From an uncultured Colwellia sp. (lineage in GTDB: Bacteria > Pseudomonadota > Gammaproteobacteria > Enterobacterales > Alteromonadaceae): a DNA stretch of 40,095 nucleotides. Below are positions 24,454-35,000 of the stretch, in pieces. The first letter of the stretch is position 1, and each line of letters opens with the position of its first letter. A model generated the notes under the pieces. That model was not told the origin of the DNA and did not search any database. It saw only the letters and a program-made list of their open reading frames with translations. The translations under genes and the position numbers were made by a program. The DNA is taken from contig CAJWZC010000028.1 of assembly GCA_913049915.1 (NCBI GenBank), positions 1 through 40,095 of the forward strand. The letters run 5' to 3'.

Positions 24454-26535
24454 ATGAAAAACAAGCCTCAACATGGTTTTGCCAAAAAACCTATAGCGAT
24501 AGGTATTGCTGCTGCGCTTTCAATGACATTATTAACCTCTATGGTTAACAGTGTTCAAGCAGCAAGATTTGAGTTGGGTGATGTAGACATCAGTTTTGAT
24601 TCTACCTTTAGCGTTGGTTCAAGCTGGCGTACAGAAAATAGAAACTGGAATGACAATATTGGTAAGTCAAATAATGCCAATAATGATATTAATTTTAGTA
24701 ACTATTCAATATTTGCCCCCTCACCGCTAAAAGAGGATGTTTGGGCACAAGGCGCTGGTGGTTACTCCACTAATGGTGACGCTGGTAATCTAAACTATAA
24801 TGCCGGAGAAAGTTTTTCCAAAATATTTAAAGGTGTGCATGAGTTAGATGTGCACTATCAAAATGTAGGTATCTTCGTTCGTGGTATGTATTTTTATGAT
24901 ATGGCGATGATGGATGATGACAGAGCAGCATCTAACGCGCTTACCGGTAACGTATTTGACCCGTGTCGAGATAGTGAAGCTAAAAAGCAAGTCTGTCAGG
25001 ATATTCGTTTACTCGATGCTTATGTGTATGGCGATTTTGAAATAGGTGAAATGCCTTTATCTCTTCGCCTTGGTGATCAAGTCATTAGCTGGGGTGAGAG
25101 TACATTAATCTCTCATGGTATCAGCGAAATTAATGCTGTTGATATTGCCCGTCTTCGTGCGCCAGGTGCTGAATTAAAAGAAGCCTTTATTCCGGTTGGT
25201 TCTCTTTGGGGGTCATTGGGCGTTACTGAAAACTTCAACGTGGAAGCATTTTACCAATACGCTTGGGAAAAAACCATCTTACCACCACCAGGAAGTTATT
25301 TTTCTACTAACGATTTTGCTGGAGACGGCGGACAATATAATAATGTCCAACTTGGTTTTGGTGGTAATCCCGACATGAACTTAGACTACCTAATGGCTGG
25401 TCTAAATGATATCGGTGCGGCTGTTAGAACTGGTCAAATATCTCCAGAGCAAGCAGGTTCAATGTATTCCGCTTATGCTGGTAATCTTACTTTGAGAGCC
25501 CCGGGAACTAAAGCGGAAAATGAACCTGATGATGGCGGCCAATATGGCTTACGTTTATCTTGGTTCTTGCCTACATTAAACGATACTGAGATAAGTTTAT
25601 ATCATGTGAATTATCATAGTCGTAGGCCAATATTTTCAGGTGTTACTGCTAATTTTAATCCAGAATCGTTGGGTGTTGATATTGGTTACCTAGCAGCGAA
25701 TGAAATTACTGAAGATAACTATGCGAATTTACAAAGTTTCGCACGTGTAGAGCTTGATTATGTAGAAGATATCAAAATGTATGCGATGAGTTTTAACACC
25801 ACATTAGGTACAACAGCCTTTGCTGGTGAAGTGAGTTACCGTCAAGATGAACCTATGCAAATTGATGATGTTGAACTGCTTTTTGCCGCTGTACCTCAGC
25901 AAGTTTTTAACTCAGGTAACCCCGCTGGTGCTGCATTAGATGGTATTTCCCAAATGGTTGACGCAAGTGGAAATCCTTATGGCTCAGGTGAATACGCAAA
26001 CGGATATATTCTTTCTGATACCGTGCAAGCACAAATGACATTGACACACCTATTTGGTCCTACGTTAGGTGCAAGTCAATTTGTTGGTCTTGTTGAAATT
26101 GGTGGTATCAATATCAATGATATGCCAGACCAAGATACATTACGCTTGAATGGTCCTGGTACAGCACGTAGTGCTGGTATTACAAGTGCTCCTGGTTTAA
26201 ACGAAGCTGTACAAGGTGGTGTTGAGTCAAACCCATTCCCGACAGAATTCGCTTGGGGTTATCGCGCTGTAGTTAAACTTGACTATACCAATGTTATCGC
26301 TGGTATTAATATATCACCTCGTATTGTATTCGCACATGATGTTAGTGGTATTACACCAGACCCATTGTTTATGTTCATTGAAGATAGAAAATCAGCATCA
26401 TTAGGCCTAACCTTTGATTATCAAAGTCGTTGGTCAGCTGATTTGAACTATAATAGCTTCTTCGGCGGTGTTGGTACGACTAACAAGATGGAAGACCACG
26501 ATTATGTTTCTTTCAGCATCAAATATTCAATCTAA
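24454..26535 (+). CDS. DUF1302 family outer-membrane protein
   Basis: The 693-residue protein has a clear signal peptide cut after about A36 (VNSVQA). The mature protein begins RFELGDVDISFDSTFSVGSSWR, the usual DUF1302 start. It alternates beta-strand-like segments throughout and ends with an aromatic-rich strand (HDYVSFSIKYSI), suggesting an outer-membrane barrel. Family members include the block SLRLGDQVISWGESTLISHGI near residues 204-224, present here. DUF1302 genes are commonly paired with DUF1329 genes, as here with 15 bp between them, and both are often near RND transporters. No biochemical function is established; export or insertion of a hydrophobic compound is inferred from context. 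Confidence 0.88.
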   Translation: MKNKPQHGFAKKPIAIGIAAALSMTLLTSMVNSVQAARFELGDVDISFDSTFSVGSSWRTENRNWNDNIGKSNNANNDINFSNYSIFAPSPLKEDVWAQGAGGYSTNGDAGNLNYNAGESFSKIFKGVHELDVHYQNVGIFVRGMYFYDMAMMDDDRAASNALTGNVFDPCRDSEAKKQVCQDIRLLDAYVYGDFEIGEMPLSLRLGDQVISWGESTLISHGISEINAVDIARLRAPGAELKEAFIPVGSLWGSLGVTENFNVEAFYQYAWEKTILPPPGSYFSTNDFAGDGGQYNNVQLGFGGNPDMNLDYLMAGLNDIGAAVRTGQISPEQAGSMYSAYAGNLTLRAPGTKAENEPDDGGQYGLRLSWFLPTLNDTEISLYHVNYHSRRPIFSGVTANFNPESLGVDIGYLAANEITEDNYANLQSFARVELDYVEDIKMYAMSFNTTLGTTAFAGEVSYRQDEPMQIDDVELLFAAVPQQVFNSGNPAGAALDGISQMVDASGNPYGSGEYANGYILSDTVQAQMTLTHLFGPTLGASQFVGLVEIGGININDMPDQDTLRLNGPGTARSAGITSAPGLNEAVQGGVESNPFPTEFAWGYRAVVKLDYTNVIAGINISPRIVFAHDVSGITPDPLFMFIEDRKSASLGLTFDYQSRWSADLNYNSFFGGVGTTNKMEDHDYVSFSIKYSI

Positions 26536-26550
26536 TTTAAGGCATAAATC

Positions 26551-27924
26551 ATGAGAATTAACATGAATAAAGTCACATTATTATCATTGACCATCTCTAT
26601 GGTCTTATCGACAGGTGCATTAGCTAAAATATCTGCTGAGCAAGCGGCAAAGTTGTCGTCAGAATTAACTCCTTTAGGTGCAGTTCGAGCAGGTAATAAA
26701 GATGGTTCAATCCCTGAATGGACAGGTGGTATTACCAAACCCCCTGCAGGTTACACTGTTGGAGATCATCATTTAGATCCTTATCCAAATGACAAAGTTA
26801 AATTTACAATTACATCAAGTAATATTTCTGATTACAAAACGTTATTAACACCAGGGCAAATTAAGTTATTTGAGACTTATCCTGATACTTATAAGATGAA
26901 TGTTTATCAAACTCATCGCAGTGCTTCATATCCTGAACATGTTTATCAAGCAGTAAGAGATAATGCGACACGTTCAGAATTAATTAAAGAAGGTAATGGT
27001 ATTATTCAAGCTGCTGTAGGTATTCCCTTTCCTGTACCTGCAAATGGTTTAGAAGCAATTTGGAATCATACGTTACGCTATCGTGGTGAATCTCTTACTC
27101 GTAATCCTGGTCAAGCAGCACCTACAGCTTCGGGTAGCTTTACTTATGTTGGATTAGCTGAATCATTGTTATTACCATACAGTATTAAAGGTGCCTCTCC
27201 AGAAGCGCTTGAAAAAAGTAATATTTTGTTTAAGTTTAAGCAAAAGTTGACTGAACCTGCTCGTTTAGCCGGAACAGCGTTACTTGTCCATGAAACAATG
27301 GATCAAATTAAAACACCTAGAAGAGCATGGACATATAATACCGGACAACGTCGTGTTCGCGCAGCACCTAATGTTGCCTATGATGCACCAGGCACAGCGT
27401 CAGATGGGTTAAGAACCACAGATGATTTTGATATGTATAATGGCGCGCCAAACCGTTATAATTGGACATTAAAAGGTAAGCAAGAATTATTGATTCCTTA
27501 TAATGATTATCGACTTCATAGTGATAAAGTTACTTACGATGAGATTTTACAGGCAGGTCACATTAACCCAGATTTAGTACGATATGAAAAACATCGTGTG
27601 TGGGTAGTAGAAGCTAATCTTAAAGAGAGTACTCGTCATATTTACAAGAAACGTGTCTTTTACATTGATGAAGATAGCTGGCAAGTGGCTGTTACCGATA
27701 TTTATGATAATCGTGATGAGCTTTACCGTGTAGGTCAAGCCCATTCAATTAATTATTATGAAGTTCCAACGCTCTGGTCAACACTTGATGTAATGCATGA
27801 TATTCAATCTCGTCGTTACATAGCGATAGGGTTAGATAATGAATCGAAAATGTATGATTTCTCTAAAAAGCTTAATGAGCGAGATTTTACGCCCGCAGCA
27901 TTAAGGCGAGAAGGTCGTAGATAG
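26551..27924 (+). CDS. DUF1329 family periplasmic/outer-membrane protein
   Basis: The 457-residue protein has a signal peptide ending GALA at 25, followed by KISAEQAAKLSSELTPLGAVRAGNKDGSIPEWTGG (in two parts: KISAEQAAKLSSEL and TPLGAVRAGNKDGSIPEWTG), the hallmark start of DUF1329. The C-terminal half shows RRAWTYNTGQRRVRAAPNVAYD and VWVVEANLKE, which resemble the beta sheet of LolA/LolB-like lipid-binding folds. ATG 26551 is preceded by TAAGG; a second in-frame ATG at 26563 is possible. It is cotranscribed with the DUF1302 gene and followed by a strong terminator. The likely role is as a lipid-handling partner of the DUF1302 barrel and the RND pump (inference). Confidence 0.88.
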   Translation: MRINMNKVTLLSLTISMVLSTGALAKISAEQAAKLSSELTPLGAVRAGNKDGSIPEWTGGITKPPAGYTVGDHHLDPYPNDKVKFTITSSNISDYKTLLTPGQIKLFETYPDTYKMNVYQTHRSASYPEHVYQAVRDNATRSELIKEGNGIIQAAVGIPFPVPANGLEAIWNHTLRYRGESLTRNPGQAAPTASGSFTYVGLAESLLLPYSIKGASPEALEKSNILFKFKQKLTEPARLAGTALLVHETMDQIKTPRRAWTYNTGQRRVRAAPNVAYDAPGTASDGLRTTDDFDMYNGAPNRYNWTLKGKQELLIPYNDYRLHSDKVTYDEILQAGHINPDLVRYEKHRVWVVEANLKESTRHIYKKRVFYIDEDSWQVAVTDIYDNRDELYRVGQAHSINYYEVPTLWSTLDVMHDIQSRRYIAIGLDNESKMYDFSKKLNERDFTPAALRREGRR

Positions 27925-27937
27925 GCAGTAAAAAATT

Positions 27938-27967
27938 AACGGCTGACATATGTTAGCCGTTTTTTTT
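27938..27967 (+). terminator. Terminator after the DUF1329 gene
   Basis: Stem AACGGCT (27938-27944) and AGCCGTT (27955-27961) with loop GACATATGTT, which can pair further, then a run of eight T. It separates the DUF1302/DUF1329 pair from the propeller and transporter genes. Confidence 0.88.
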
Positions 27968-28062
27968 AGTTCTAAATTTAGCGTTTATTCTATTTTTCTT
28001 TATTTAAGCTTAATTTAGTTTTACATTTATATTTATCATTAGAAAATCAAAAGAGTTGTGTT

Positions 28063-29097
28063 ATGCGTTTATTAGTTGCTATTGCAGTTATTTCTTTTAT
28101 TTCCCTTTCTCCTGTTTGTGCGGAGAGTCAAAATTCTACTATCACCACCACAGATCCGGCAACGAAGTCGATATTAGCAAGTAAATCTCTATTATTAGAT
28201 ATTTCACCTATTGGACAAGAAAAGTTAGTAGCGGTTGGACAGCATGGGCATATTTTACTCTCGAGTGATGGCGAGCAATGGCAACAAGCTAATGTACCTG
28301 TGCAGGTGACGTTAACGAGTGTCTATTTTTTAAATGATCAATTAGGTTGGGCTGTTGGCCATGATGCGACGATATTACATAGTAAAGACGGAGGGCTTAA
28401 CTGGCGGGTACAACAATATTTGCCTTCACTACAAAAACCTCTTTTAGATATTTATTTCAAAAATGAACAGCAAGGTATAGCCGTTGGTGCTTATGGGCAG
28501 GTATTTCGTAGTGATGATGGTGGAAGTACTTGGCTAGCTGAGTTTCATCAAGAATTTTTGTTAGCTGATGATATTGAGTACTTATCCGAATTAAAAGTAG
28601 AAGACGAAGATGCGTATCTTGATGAAATTTCATTTATACTTCCTCATTTTAATGGCTTAGTACAAGCTGGTACGACTTTATTTCTATTAGGTGAAGCAGG
28701 TATGTTAGCCAAAAGTAATGACTTTGGACTTACTTGGCAACCATTTGATGAATTTTATCAAGGTTCCTTTTTTTCTTTAGCTTTAACTAAAAGTGGTGAT
28801 ATTTTAGTAGCAGGTCTACGTGGCCATGTTTTTCTTGGTATCAACAATGGGCTGCAATGGGATGAAATAAACACAGGTACAACTTCATTATTAAATGATA
28901 TTGTTTTTGCAAAAGATGAGTGTATATTTATCTTAGGAAACAACGGCATGTTACTTGTTAGTACTGACGATGGTAAAAGTTTTACTACTACCCCCCAACA
29001 GGACGGTAGAAGCCTAATCGCAGGTGTTTGGTTTAAAGAACGATTAATAGCCGTTTCGGATGTTGGCATTAAAGTTATCGATTTACCCAAAAGTTAA
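28063..29097 (+). CDS. YCF48-like seven-bladed beta-propeller protein
   Basis: The 344-residue secreted protein has a signal peptide ending PVCA at 20. It contains seven BNR/YCF48-type repeats of the form GxxGxIxxSxDGGxxW: at 59-73, 99-114, 142-157, 210-225, 251-266, 292-307 and 333-343. Blades 3 and 4 are separated by an acidic insertion (about 160-200, rich in Asp/Glu). YCF48 is named for a photosystem II assembly factor, but in non-photosynthetic gammaproteobacteria this type is usually encoded beside an RND/MMPL pump, as here. It is probably a periplasmic accessory or assembly factor of that pump (inference). The gene has its own 138-bp upstream region after a terminator. Confidence 0.86.
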   Translation: MRLLVAIAVISFISLSPVCAESQNSTITTTDPATKSILASKSLLLDISPIGQEKLVAVGQHGHILLSSDGEQWQQANVPVQVTLTSVYFLNDQLGWAVGHDATILHSKDGGLNWRVQQYLPSLQKPLLDIYFKNEQQGIAVGAYGQVFRSDDGGSTWLAEFHQEFLLADDIEYLSELKVEDEDAYLDEISFILPHFNGLVQAGTTLFLLGEAGMLAKSNDFGLTWQPFDEFYQGSFFSLALTKSGDILVAGLRGHVFLGINNGLQWDEINTGTTSLLNDIVFAKDECIFILGNNGMLLVSTDDGKSFTTTPQQDGRSLIAGVWFKERLIAVSDVGIKVIDLPKS

Positions 29098-29245
29098 CTG
29101 TTAAATACTCAAAAAAATCATACCCGTCATCGCAAAAGAACATTTTCTGAGTCTATTCTCTATTTTAGTTTTAGCGATTAAATAATGTTTACGGGTATTA
29201 CAACAAAACACAATATAAATAAAATAAAGTTCGGAATGTATTAAT

Positions 29246-31564
29246 ATGAAAATTTCTCTGGCTAGTCGTATCGAAGTAGCCCTATTTCACCATAAACTCC
29301 TTGTGCTAATGTTATTTGTTATCACCAGTACTTTTTTTATGTTTCAAGCAACACAAATCAGGCTCGATGCTTCATTTACTAAAAACATACCACTAAATCA
29401 TAGCTATATGAAAACCTATCTAAAGCATAGGGAAAACTTTGGTGGTGCTAATAATATACTTATCTCTGTCTGTGATATTAATGGAGATATTTTTAATCCT
29501 GAATTTTTTAAAGCCTTAAAAGGAGTACATGACAAACTATTCTTCATCCCTGGTGTTGATCGTATTCAGGTAAAATCACTTTTTTCGCCTAGTACACGTT
29601 TTGTTGAAGTGGTTGAAGATGGTTTTGCTGGTGGTCCGGTTATTCCAGCAGACTTTCAGCCAACAGCAAAAGGTCTTGGTGTTGTTAAAGGTAACATAGA
29701 AAAAGCTGGTATCGTCGGTAGTATAGTTGCTGACAATTATAGCTGTGCTATGGTAAAAACCGCCTTATTAGAGTTTAATCCTGATACAGGTGAAAAATTA
29801 GATACCCTTGAAATAGCAGATAAATTAGAAAAAGAAATTCGTCAAGAATTTGAAAAAGATAATATCAGTGTTCATATTATTGGTTTTGCTAAGATGGTTG
29901 GCGATGTTGCTGAAGGTGCTAAAGGTGTGGTGTTGTTTTTTGCACTCGCTATAGTTATAACTGCTGTTATGGTCTATATTTTTAGTCATTCAATTCGTTT
30001 AACAATTTTACCTATCCTATGTTCATTAGTTGCTGTGGTTTGGCAAATGGGTATGTTATCAAGCCTTGGTTTCGGTCTTGACCCAATGTCGATATTGATC
30101 CCTTTTCTTGTGTTCGCCATTGGCGTTAGTCATGGTGTGCAAATGATTAACTCGGTCGTTAAAAAAGTAGCTACTGGTTTAACTCCCGCTGCAGCAGCCC
30201 AAGCAAGTTTTAATGCACTACTCATTCCTGGCGGAGTTGCATTGGTATCCGATACGGTTGGCTTCTTAACACTTCTCTCTATTGATATTGGTATTATCAA
30301 AGAGTTAGCTATCACCGCTTCAATTGGTGTAGCGATGATTATTCTAACCAACCTTATTTTACTCCCTATTTTACTCTCTTATACCAAAATAAAAGTGAAT
30401 GCCAAAGTAGGGCAGTTAAGTGAGCAAAGCGCTGTTTGGACATTTATGGCAAGCTTCGCTAGTAAAGGCCCCGCAAGAATAATATTATTTTTTACCGCTA
30501 TTTTGTTTTTTGTTGGTTTTTATCAAGGACAAGGTTTAAAAATTGGTGAGCTGCATGCGGGCGCTCCAGCATTACATGAATCCTCACGTTATAACCAAGA
30601 TACTTTCCTAATAACCGATAGGTATGCAATCAGTGTTGATTACATGTCAATTATTATAGAAACAACACCTGATGCTTGTACCTACTACGAGACAATGTCA
30701 ACGATCGATCGTTTTCAATGGCAGATGGAAAACGTATCAGGTGTGCAATCAGCGGTAAGTTTATCGTCTATATCTAAACTTGTTAATGCAGGATACAACG
30801 AAGGTAACCCAAAATGGCGAGTTATCCCTCGTAATCAGCAAACACTAGTTCAGTCAATTGCACGAGTGCCTTCTTCAAGTGGGCTTCTCAATAGCGATTG
30901 TAGTGTCATGCCAGTAATTTTATTCTTACAAGATCATAAAGCGGATACCATTAATACTGTTATTGAAGCCGTTAAAAAGACAGCTTCAGAGTTAGGTAAT
31001 GAGCAAGTACAATTTAAACTAGCATCAGGACCTGTTGGTGTTATGGCCGCAACAAACGAAGCAGTAGCAAAAGCACAATTACCCATGATGCTCTATGTTT
31101 ATGGCGCAGTGATTGCACTATGTTTAATTAGTTTTAGAAGCATCAGAGCGACTATTGTGGTAGTTTTACCATTATTTGTAGTATCGACATTAGCTCAGTG
31201 GTTAATGACTGTACTTGATATTGGTTTAACGGTATCTACGTTACCTGTTATTGCGCTGGGTGTTGGTATTGGTGTTGATTATGGTATCTATATACTGTCA
31301 ACCATGAGTAGCAAACTTAAAGCCGGTATGAATGTCGAAGATGCATACCTTGCGGCATTAAAAGAACGTGGTAGTGCAGTACTTATTACTGGCTTAACAC
31401 TAGCCATCGGTGTTTCGACTTGGTTTTTCTCCGACTTGAAATTTCAAGTTGATATGGGAATATTACTAACCTTCATGTTTTTAGTAAATATGCTAGCTGC
31501 TATTATTATTTTACCAGCATTATCTGCCTTTTTATGGCCAGAAAAAGGACATGATAAAAAATAG
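29246..31564 (+). CDS. RND-superfamily (MMPL-type) transporter
   Basis: The 772-residue inner-membrane protein has the RND duplication. A first helix lies at about 17-35, then a periplasmic loop, then five helices at about 225-385, and the pattern repeats with periplasmic residues about 430-610 and helices about 615-765. MMPL/SSD-type pumps export lipids or hydrophobic compounds using the proton gradient. In the second half the expected proton-relay Asp is seen in GIGVDYGIY (D678); the matching place in the first half is GVSHGVQ (H296). No membrane-fusion or outer-membrane factor gene is present here. It probably works with the DUF1302, DUF1329 and YCF48-like proteins. AT-rich, terminated at 31676-31720. 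Confidence 0.9.
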   Translation: MKISLASRIEVALFHHKLLVLMLFVITSTFFMFQATQIRLDASFTKNIPLNHSYMKTYLKHRENFGGANNILISVCDINGDIFNPEFFKALKGVHDKLFFIPGVDRIQVKSLFSPSTRFVEVVEDGFAGGPVIPADFQPTAKGLGVVKGNIEKAGIVGSIVADNYSCAMVKTALLEFNPDTGEKLDTLEIADKLEKEIRQEFEKDNISVHIIGFAKMVGDVAEGAKGVVLFFALAIVITAVMVYIFSHSIRLTILPILCSLVAVVWQMGMLSSLGFGLDPMSILIPFLVFAIGVSHGVQMINSVVKKVATGLTPAAAAQASFNALLIPGGVALVSDTVGFLTLLSIDIGIIKELAITASIGVAMIILTNLILLPILLSYTKIKVNAKVGQLSEQSAVWTFMASFASKGPARIILFFTAILFFVGFYQGQGLKIGELHAGAPALHESSRYNQDTFLITDRYAISVDYMSIIIETTPDACTYYETMSTIDRFQWQMENVSGVQSAVSLSSISKLVNAGYNEGNPKWRVIPRNQQTLVQSIARVPSSSGLLNSDCSVMPVILFLQDHKADTINTVIEAVKKTASELGNEQVQFKLASGPVGVMAATNEAVAKAQLPMMLYVYGAVIALCLISFRSIRATIVVVLPLFVVSTLAQWLMTVLDIGLTVSTLPVIALGVGIGVDYGIYILSTMSSKLKAGMNVEDAYLAALKERGSAVLITGLTLAIGVSTWFFSDLKFQVDMGILLTFMFLVNMLAAIIILPALSAFLWPEKGHDKK

Positions 31565-31675
31565 ACATATCACTTAATAATTTTCGAGTAAAAGTGTATT
31601 GTTCATAACGAAATTAAATAATAAACTTGTTAAATAACACTACCCATGATTTATAATCTTACTCAAAATCATAAT

Positions 31676-31720
31676 AAGCACTTAATTAAATACTTACCCG
31701 TTTAATTAAGTGCTTTTTTT
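31676..31720 (+). terminator. Rho-independent terminator of the transporter group
   Basis: Perfect 15-bp arms AAGCACTTAATTAAA (31676-31690) and TTTAATTAAGTGCTT (31701-31715), ten-base loop, T run to about 31720. Confidence 0.93.
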
Positions 31721-32067
31721 ATTTTTTAAATAAATAAAAACACTTGAAAATATTGCATAAATAAACATTAAATAAGCCCTTTTCCCAGTATCTATTTATC
31801 ATAACTGCATAAACATAGTTAACTGTAAAATAAACGCTCACTTACTGAACTACCTGTTGAAAATTAACTAACTAAATTACAAAATAATACTCGCAAAAGC
31901 CTAAATTTATTCATAAAATTCATATGTTAGTCTATTGTGATAGATAAAAAGAATTAATAATAAAGAATAAATACTATTATTTTAGCTCTTTGTGCTTATA
32001 AATATAGTTTTTATCAAAAAAAACTCAGTTATTTCAAGCTTTCTTTTTAAAAGGAAAAGGAAACACC
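31721..32067. other. AT-rich gap before gdhB
   Basis: About 350 bp without any gene I can support. It must contain the gdhB promoter and its control sites; I see no convincing palindrome or -35/-10 pair. The strong ribosome binding site AAAAGGAAAAGGAA lies just before the gdhB start. Confidence 0.5.
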
Positions 32068-35000
32068 ATGGCATTAGTAAACGGTTCACCTTCGGTTATA
32101 CTTAGCAATGTTGCACAAATAATCCAACAGAAAGTAGACGGTAAAACAGCTCCTTTAGTAGAGCAATTTGCGCAATTACTTTATGGAAATATGTCATCTT
32201 TAGACCTCGATCATCGTAATGAAAGTGATATGTATGGTGCAGTGCTTAGTTTATGGAGCTCACTTAATGAACATAAAGATGATGCTCCTGTAATCCATGT
32301 TTTTAACCCTTCGGTAAGTAAAAATGGCTGGAAGTCTAGTCATACTATTATTGAAGTAATTATTCAGGACATGCCATTTTTAGTTGATTCTATCCGCATA
32401 GCTTTAAACCGATTAGGTTTATCGCCACATTTGATGTTAAATGCTCCACTTAAAATTATTCGTGATAAAAAGCATGAAGTGACAGAATTATCACCAATTA
32501 TTGATAGTAAAATAAAAGCGAGTTCAGAAGAAACCGTTTTTTTGATTGAGATAGATCGTCAATCAAGCCAAGACCAATTAGACCTTATTAAAAGTACTTT
32601 ACTCTCAGTAGTAAAAGATATTCACCTAACTGTCAGTGATTGGCAACCAATGTTATCTTGTTTAAACAAGGTTATTGGAGATGTTAAAAAAGCTAAATAC
32701 CCAGGCTCTAAATCACATAAAGAAGATACGTTAAGCTTCTTAAACTGGATTGCTGCGAATAACTTTACCTTAATGGGCTATCGTTCATACAATGTCAAAG
32801 CGGTTAAGGGTGATATATCTTTAGAAGCTGACGTTGAATCCAGTCTTGGGTTAATGAAAAACTCTCAAGGTTCAAAGTCTCGTTTAGTATCAAGCTTAAG
32901 TGAAACAGGGCGTGAAGTCGCATTGGGTCAAAATCACCTAGTGTTAACTAAAACTAATTCTAACTCTCGTGTACATCGTCCTGCCCAATTAGATTATATT
33001 GGCGTTAAGCGTTTTGATGACATGGGTAAAGTTGTTGGTGAAGAGCGTTTTATTGGACTTTTCGGCTCTGCTTATTACACTAATAGTGCCTTAGATTTAC
33101 CCTTTATTAATTCTAAAGTAATGGCTGTTTGCGGAGCGTCTCCTTTTGCAAAGGGTACTCATAACTATAAAACGCTAATCAATATTTTAGAAACGTACCC
33201 AAGAGATGAAATATTACAGTCTTCTGTAGATGAGTTACTACACAATGTAACGGGTATTTTACAGATGCAGGAACGTGATTACACTGGTTTATTTGTCCGA
33301 CGCGATGCCTTCGACCGTTTTTACTCTTGCATGGTTTATGTACCAAGAGAACGATATAACACTCAGTTACGCATGGAAACGCAAAAATTACTTCAAGACG
33401 TGTTTAATAGTAATGAAGAAGTTGAATTCACTACCTTCTTCTCAGAATCGGTTCATGCTAGAACCCATTACATTGTTAGAGTGAACTCAACGAAAGCAGA
33501 TATCGACGTGAAAGAAATTGAAAAGAATTTAAATGATGCGGCCCGTAACTGGGATGATAAATTAGTCAGTGCCTTGGGTGATAATCTAGGTGAATCTGTT
33601 GCAAAATCTCTTAGCCGAAAATATATTAAGTTTCCACAAGCATACAAAGACGAAGTATTACCTGGCTCTGCCATTGTCGATATCGAGAAGCTTGAAAATA
33701 TTAGTGCTGATAATAATTTAGAGATGCTTTTCTACCAGCCGGTTGAAGAAAAATCTGATAGCCGTTTTGTAAAATTAAAGTTATTCCATAAAGGCGAACC
33801 CATTCACTTAAGTGATGTGTTGCCTATGTTGGAAAACTTTGGTCTTCGCGTAATTGGTGAACGTCCATATTTAATTACAACCACTGAAGAAGAAACAAGT
33901 TGGATATTAGATTTTTCTATGTATCTGACGGGTGAAGGTGACTTTGATGTTTATAAAGTAAGAACACTGTTTCAGGATGCTTTTGCCAAAGTATGGCATG
34001 GGGACTTAGAAGATGATGGTTTTAATCGTCTTATTTTAGGTGCCGGTATTGAAGGCCGTGCTGTTTCTATTTTACGTGCATATGCGAAATATGAACGTCA
34101 AATAGCAGGTCGTTTCACTCAAAGTTATATCGAGAATACCTTCTCTCGTTATCCCGACATTGCTGAATTACTGATCAAATTATTTACCTTACGTTTTGAC
34201 CCAAAAAGTAAATCTACCCCAAGTGCTAAAGAGAAAGCGACTAGTAAACTATTAGTTGAAATCGAAAGCTCACTTGAGGATGTAGCTAACTTAGATGATG
34301 ACCGCATTATTCGTCGCTTTGTTGAAATGATTAATGCCACTATCCGTACTAACTATTTTCAACCAGATCCAGTTAAAGGTGATAAGTCATACATTTCATT
34401 TAAGATGCTTCCTGAATTAATTAGTGAAATGCCTCAACCAGTACCAAAATTTGAGATATTTGTTTATTCTCCACAAATTGAAGGTGTTCATTTACGTGGC
34501 GGTAAAGTTGCTCGTGGTGGACTGCGTTGGTCAGACCGCAGTGAAGATTTCCGTACGGAAGTGCTTGGTTTAGTTAAAGCTCAACAAGTTAAAAATAGTG
34601 TTATTGTTCCTGTTGGCGCTAAAGGTGGTTTTGTTTGTAAACAATTACCTGATGGTTCTCGTGACGAAATATTTGAAGCCGGTAAAGAGTGCTACCGTAC
34701 CTTCATTCGCGCCTTACTAGATATTACTGATAATATCGTTGCAGGTGAAATTGTACCTCCAAAAGATGTCGTTCGTTTAGATGAAGATGATGCTTATTTA
34801 GTTGTTGCTGCAGATAAAGGCACCGCAACTTTCTCTGATGTTGCAAATGCTATTTCAGATGAGTACAACTTCTGGCTAGGCGATGCTTTTGCCTCAGGTG
34901 GGAGTGTTGGTTACGATCATAAAGCCATGGGTATTACAGCCAAGGGTGCCTGGGAATCAGTTAAACGTCACTTCAGAGAAATGGATATTGATTGTCAAAG

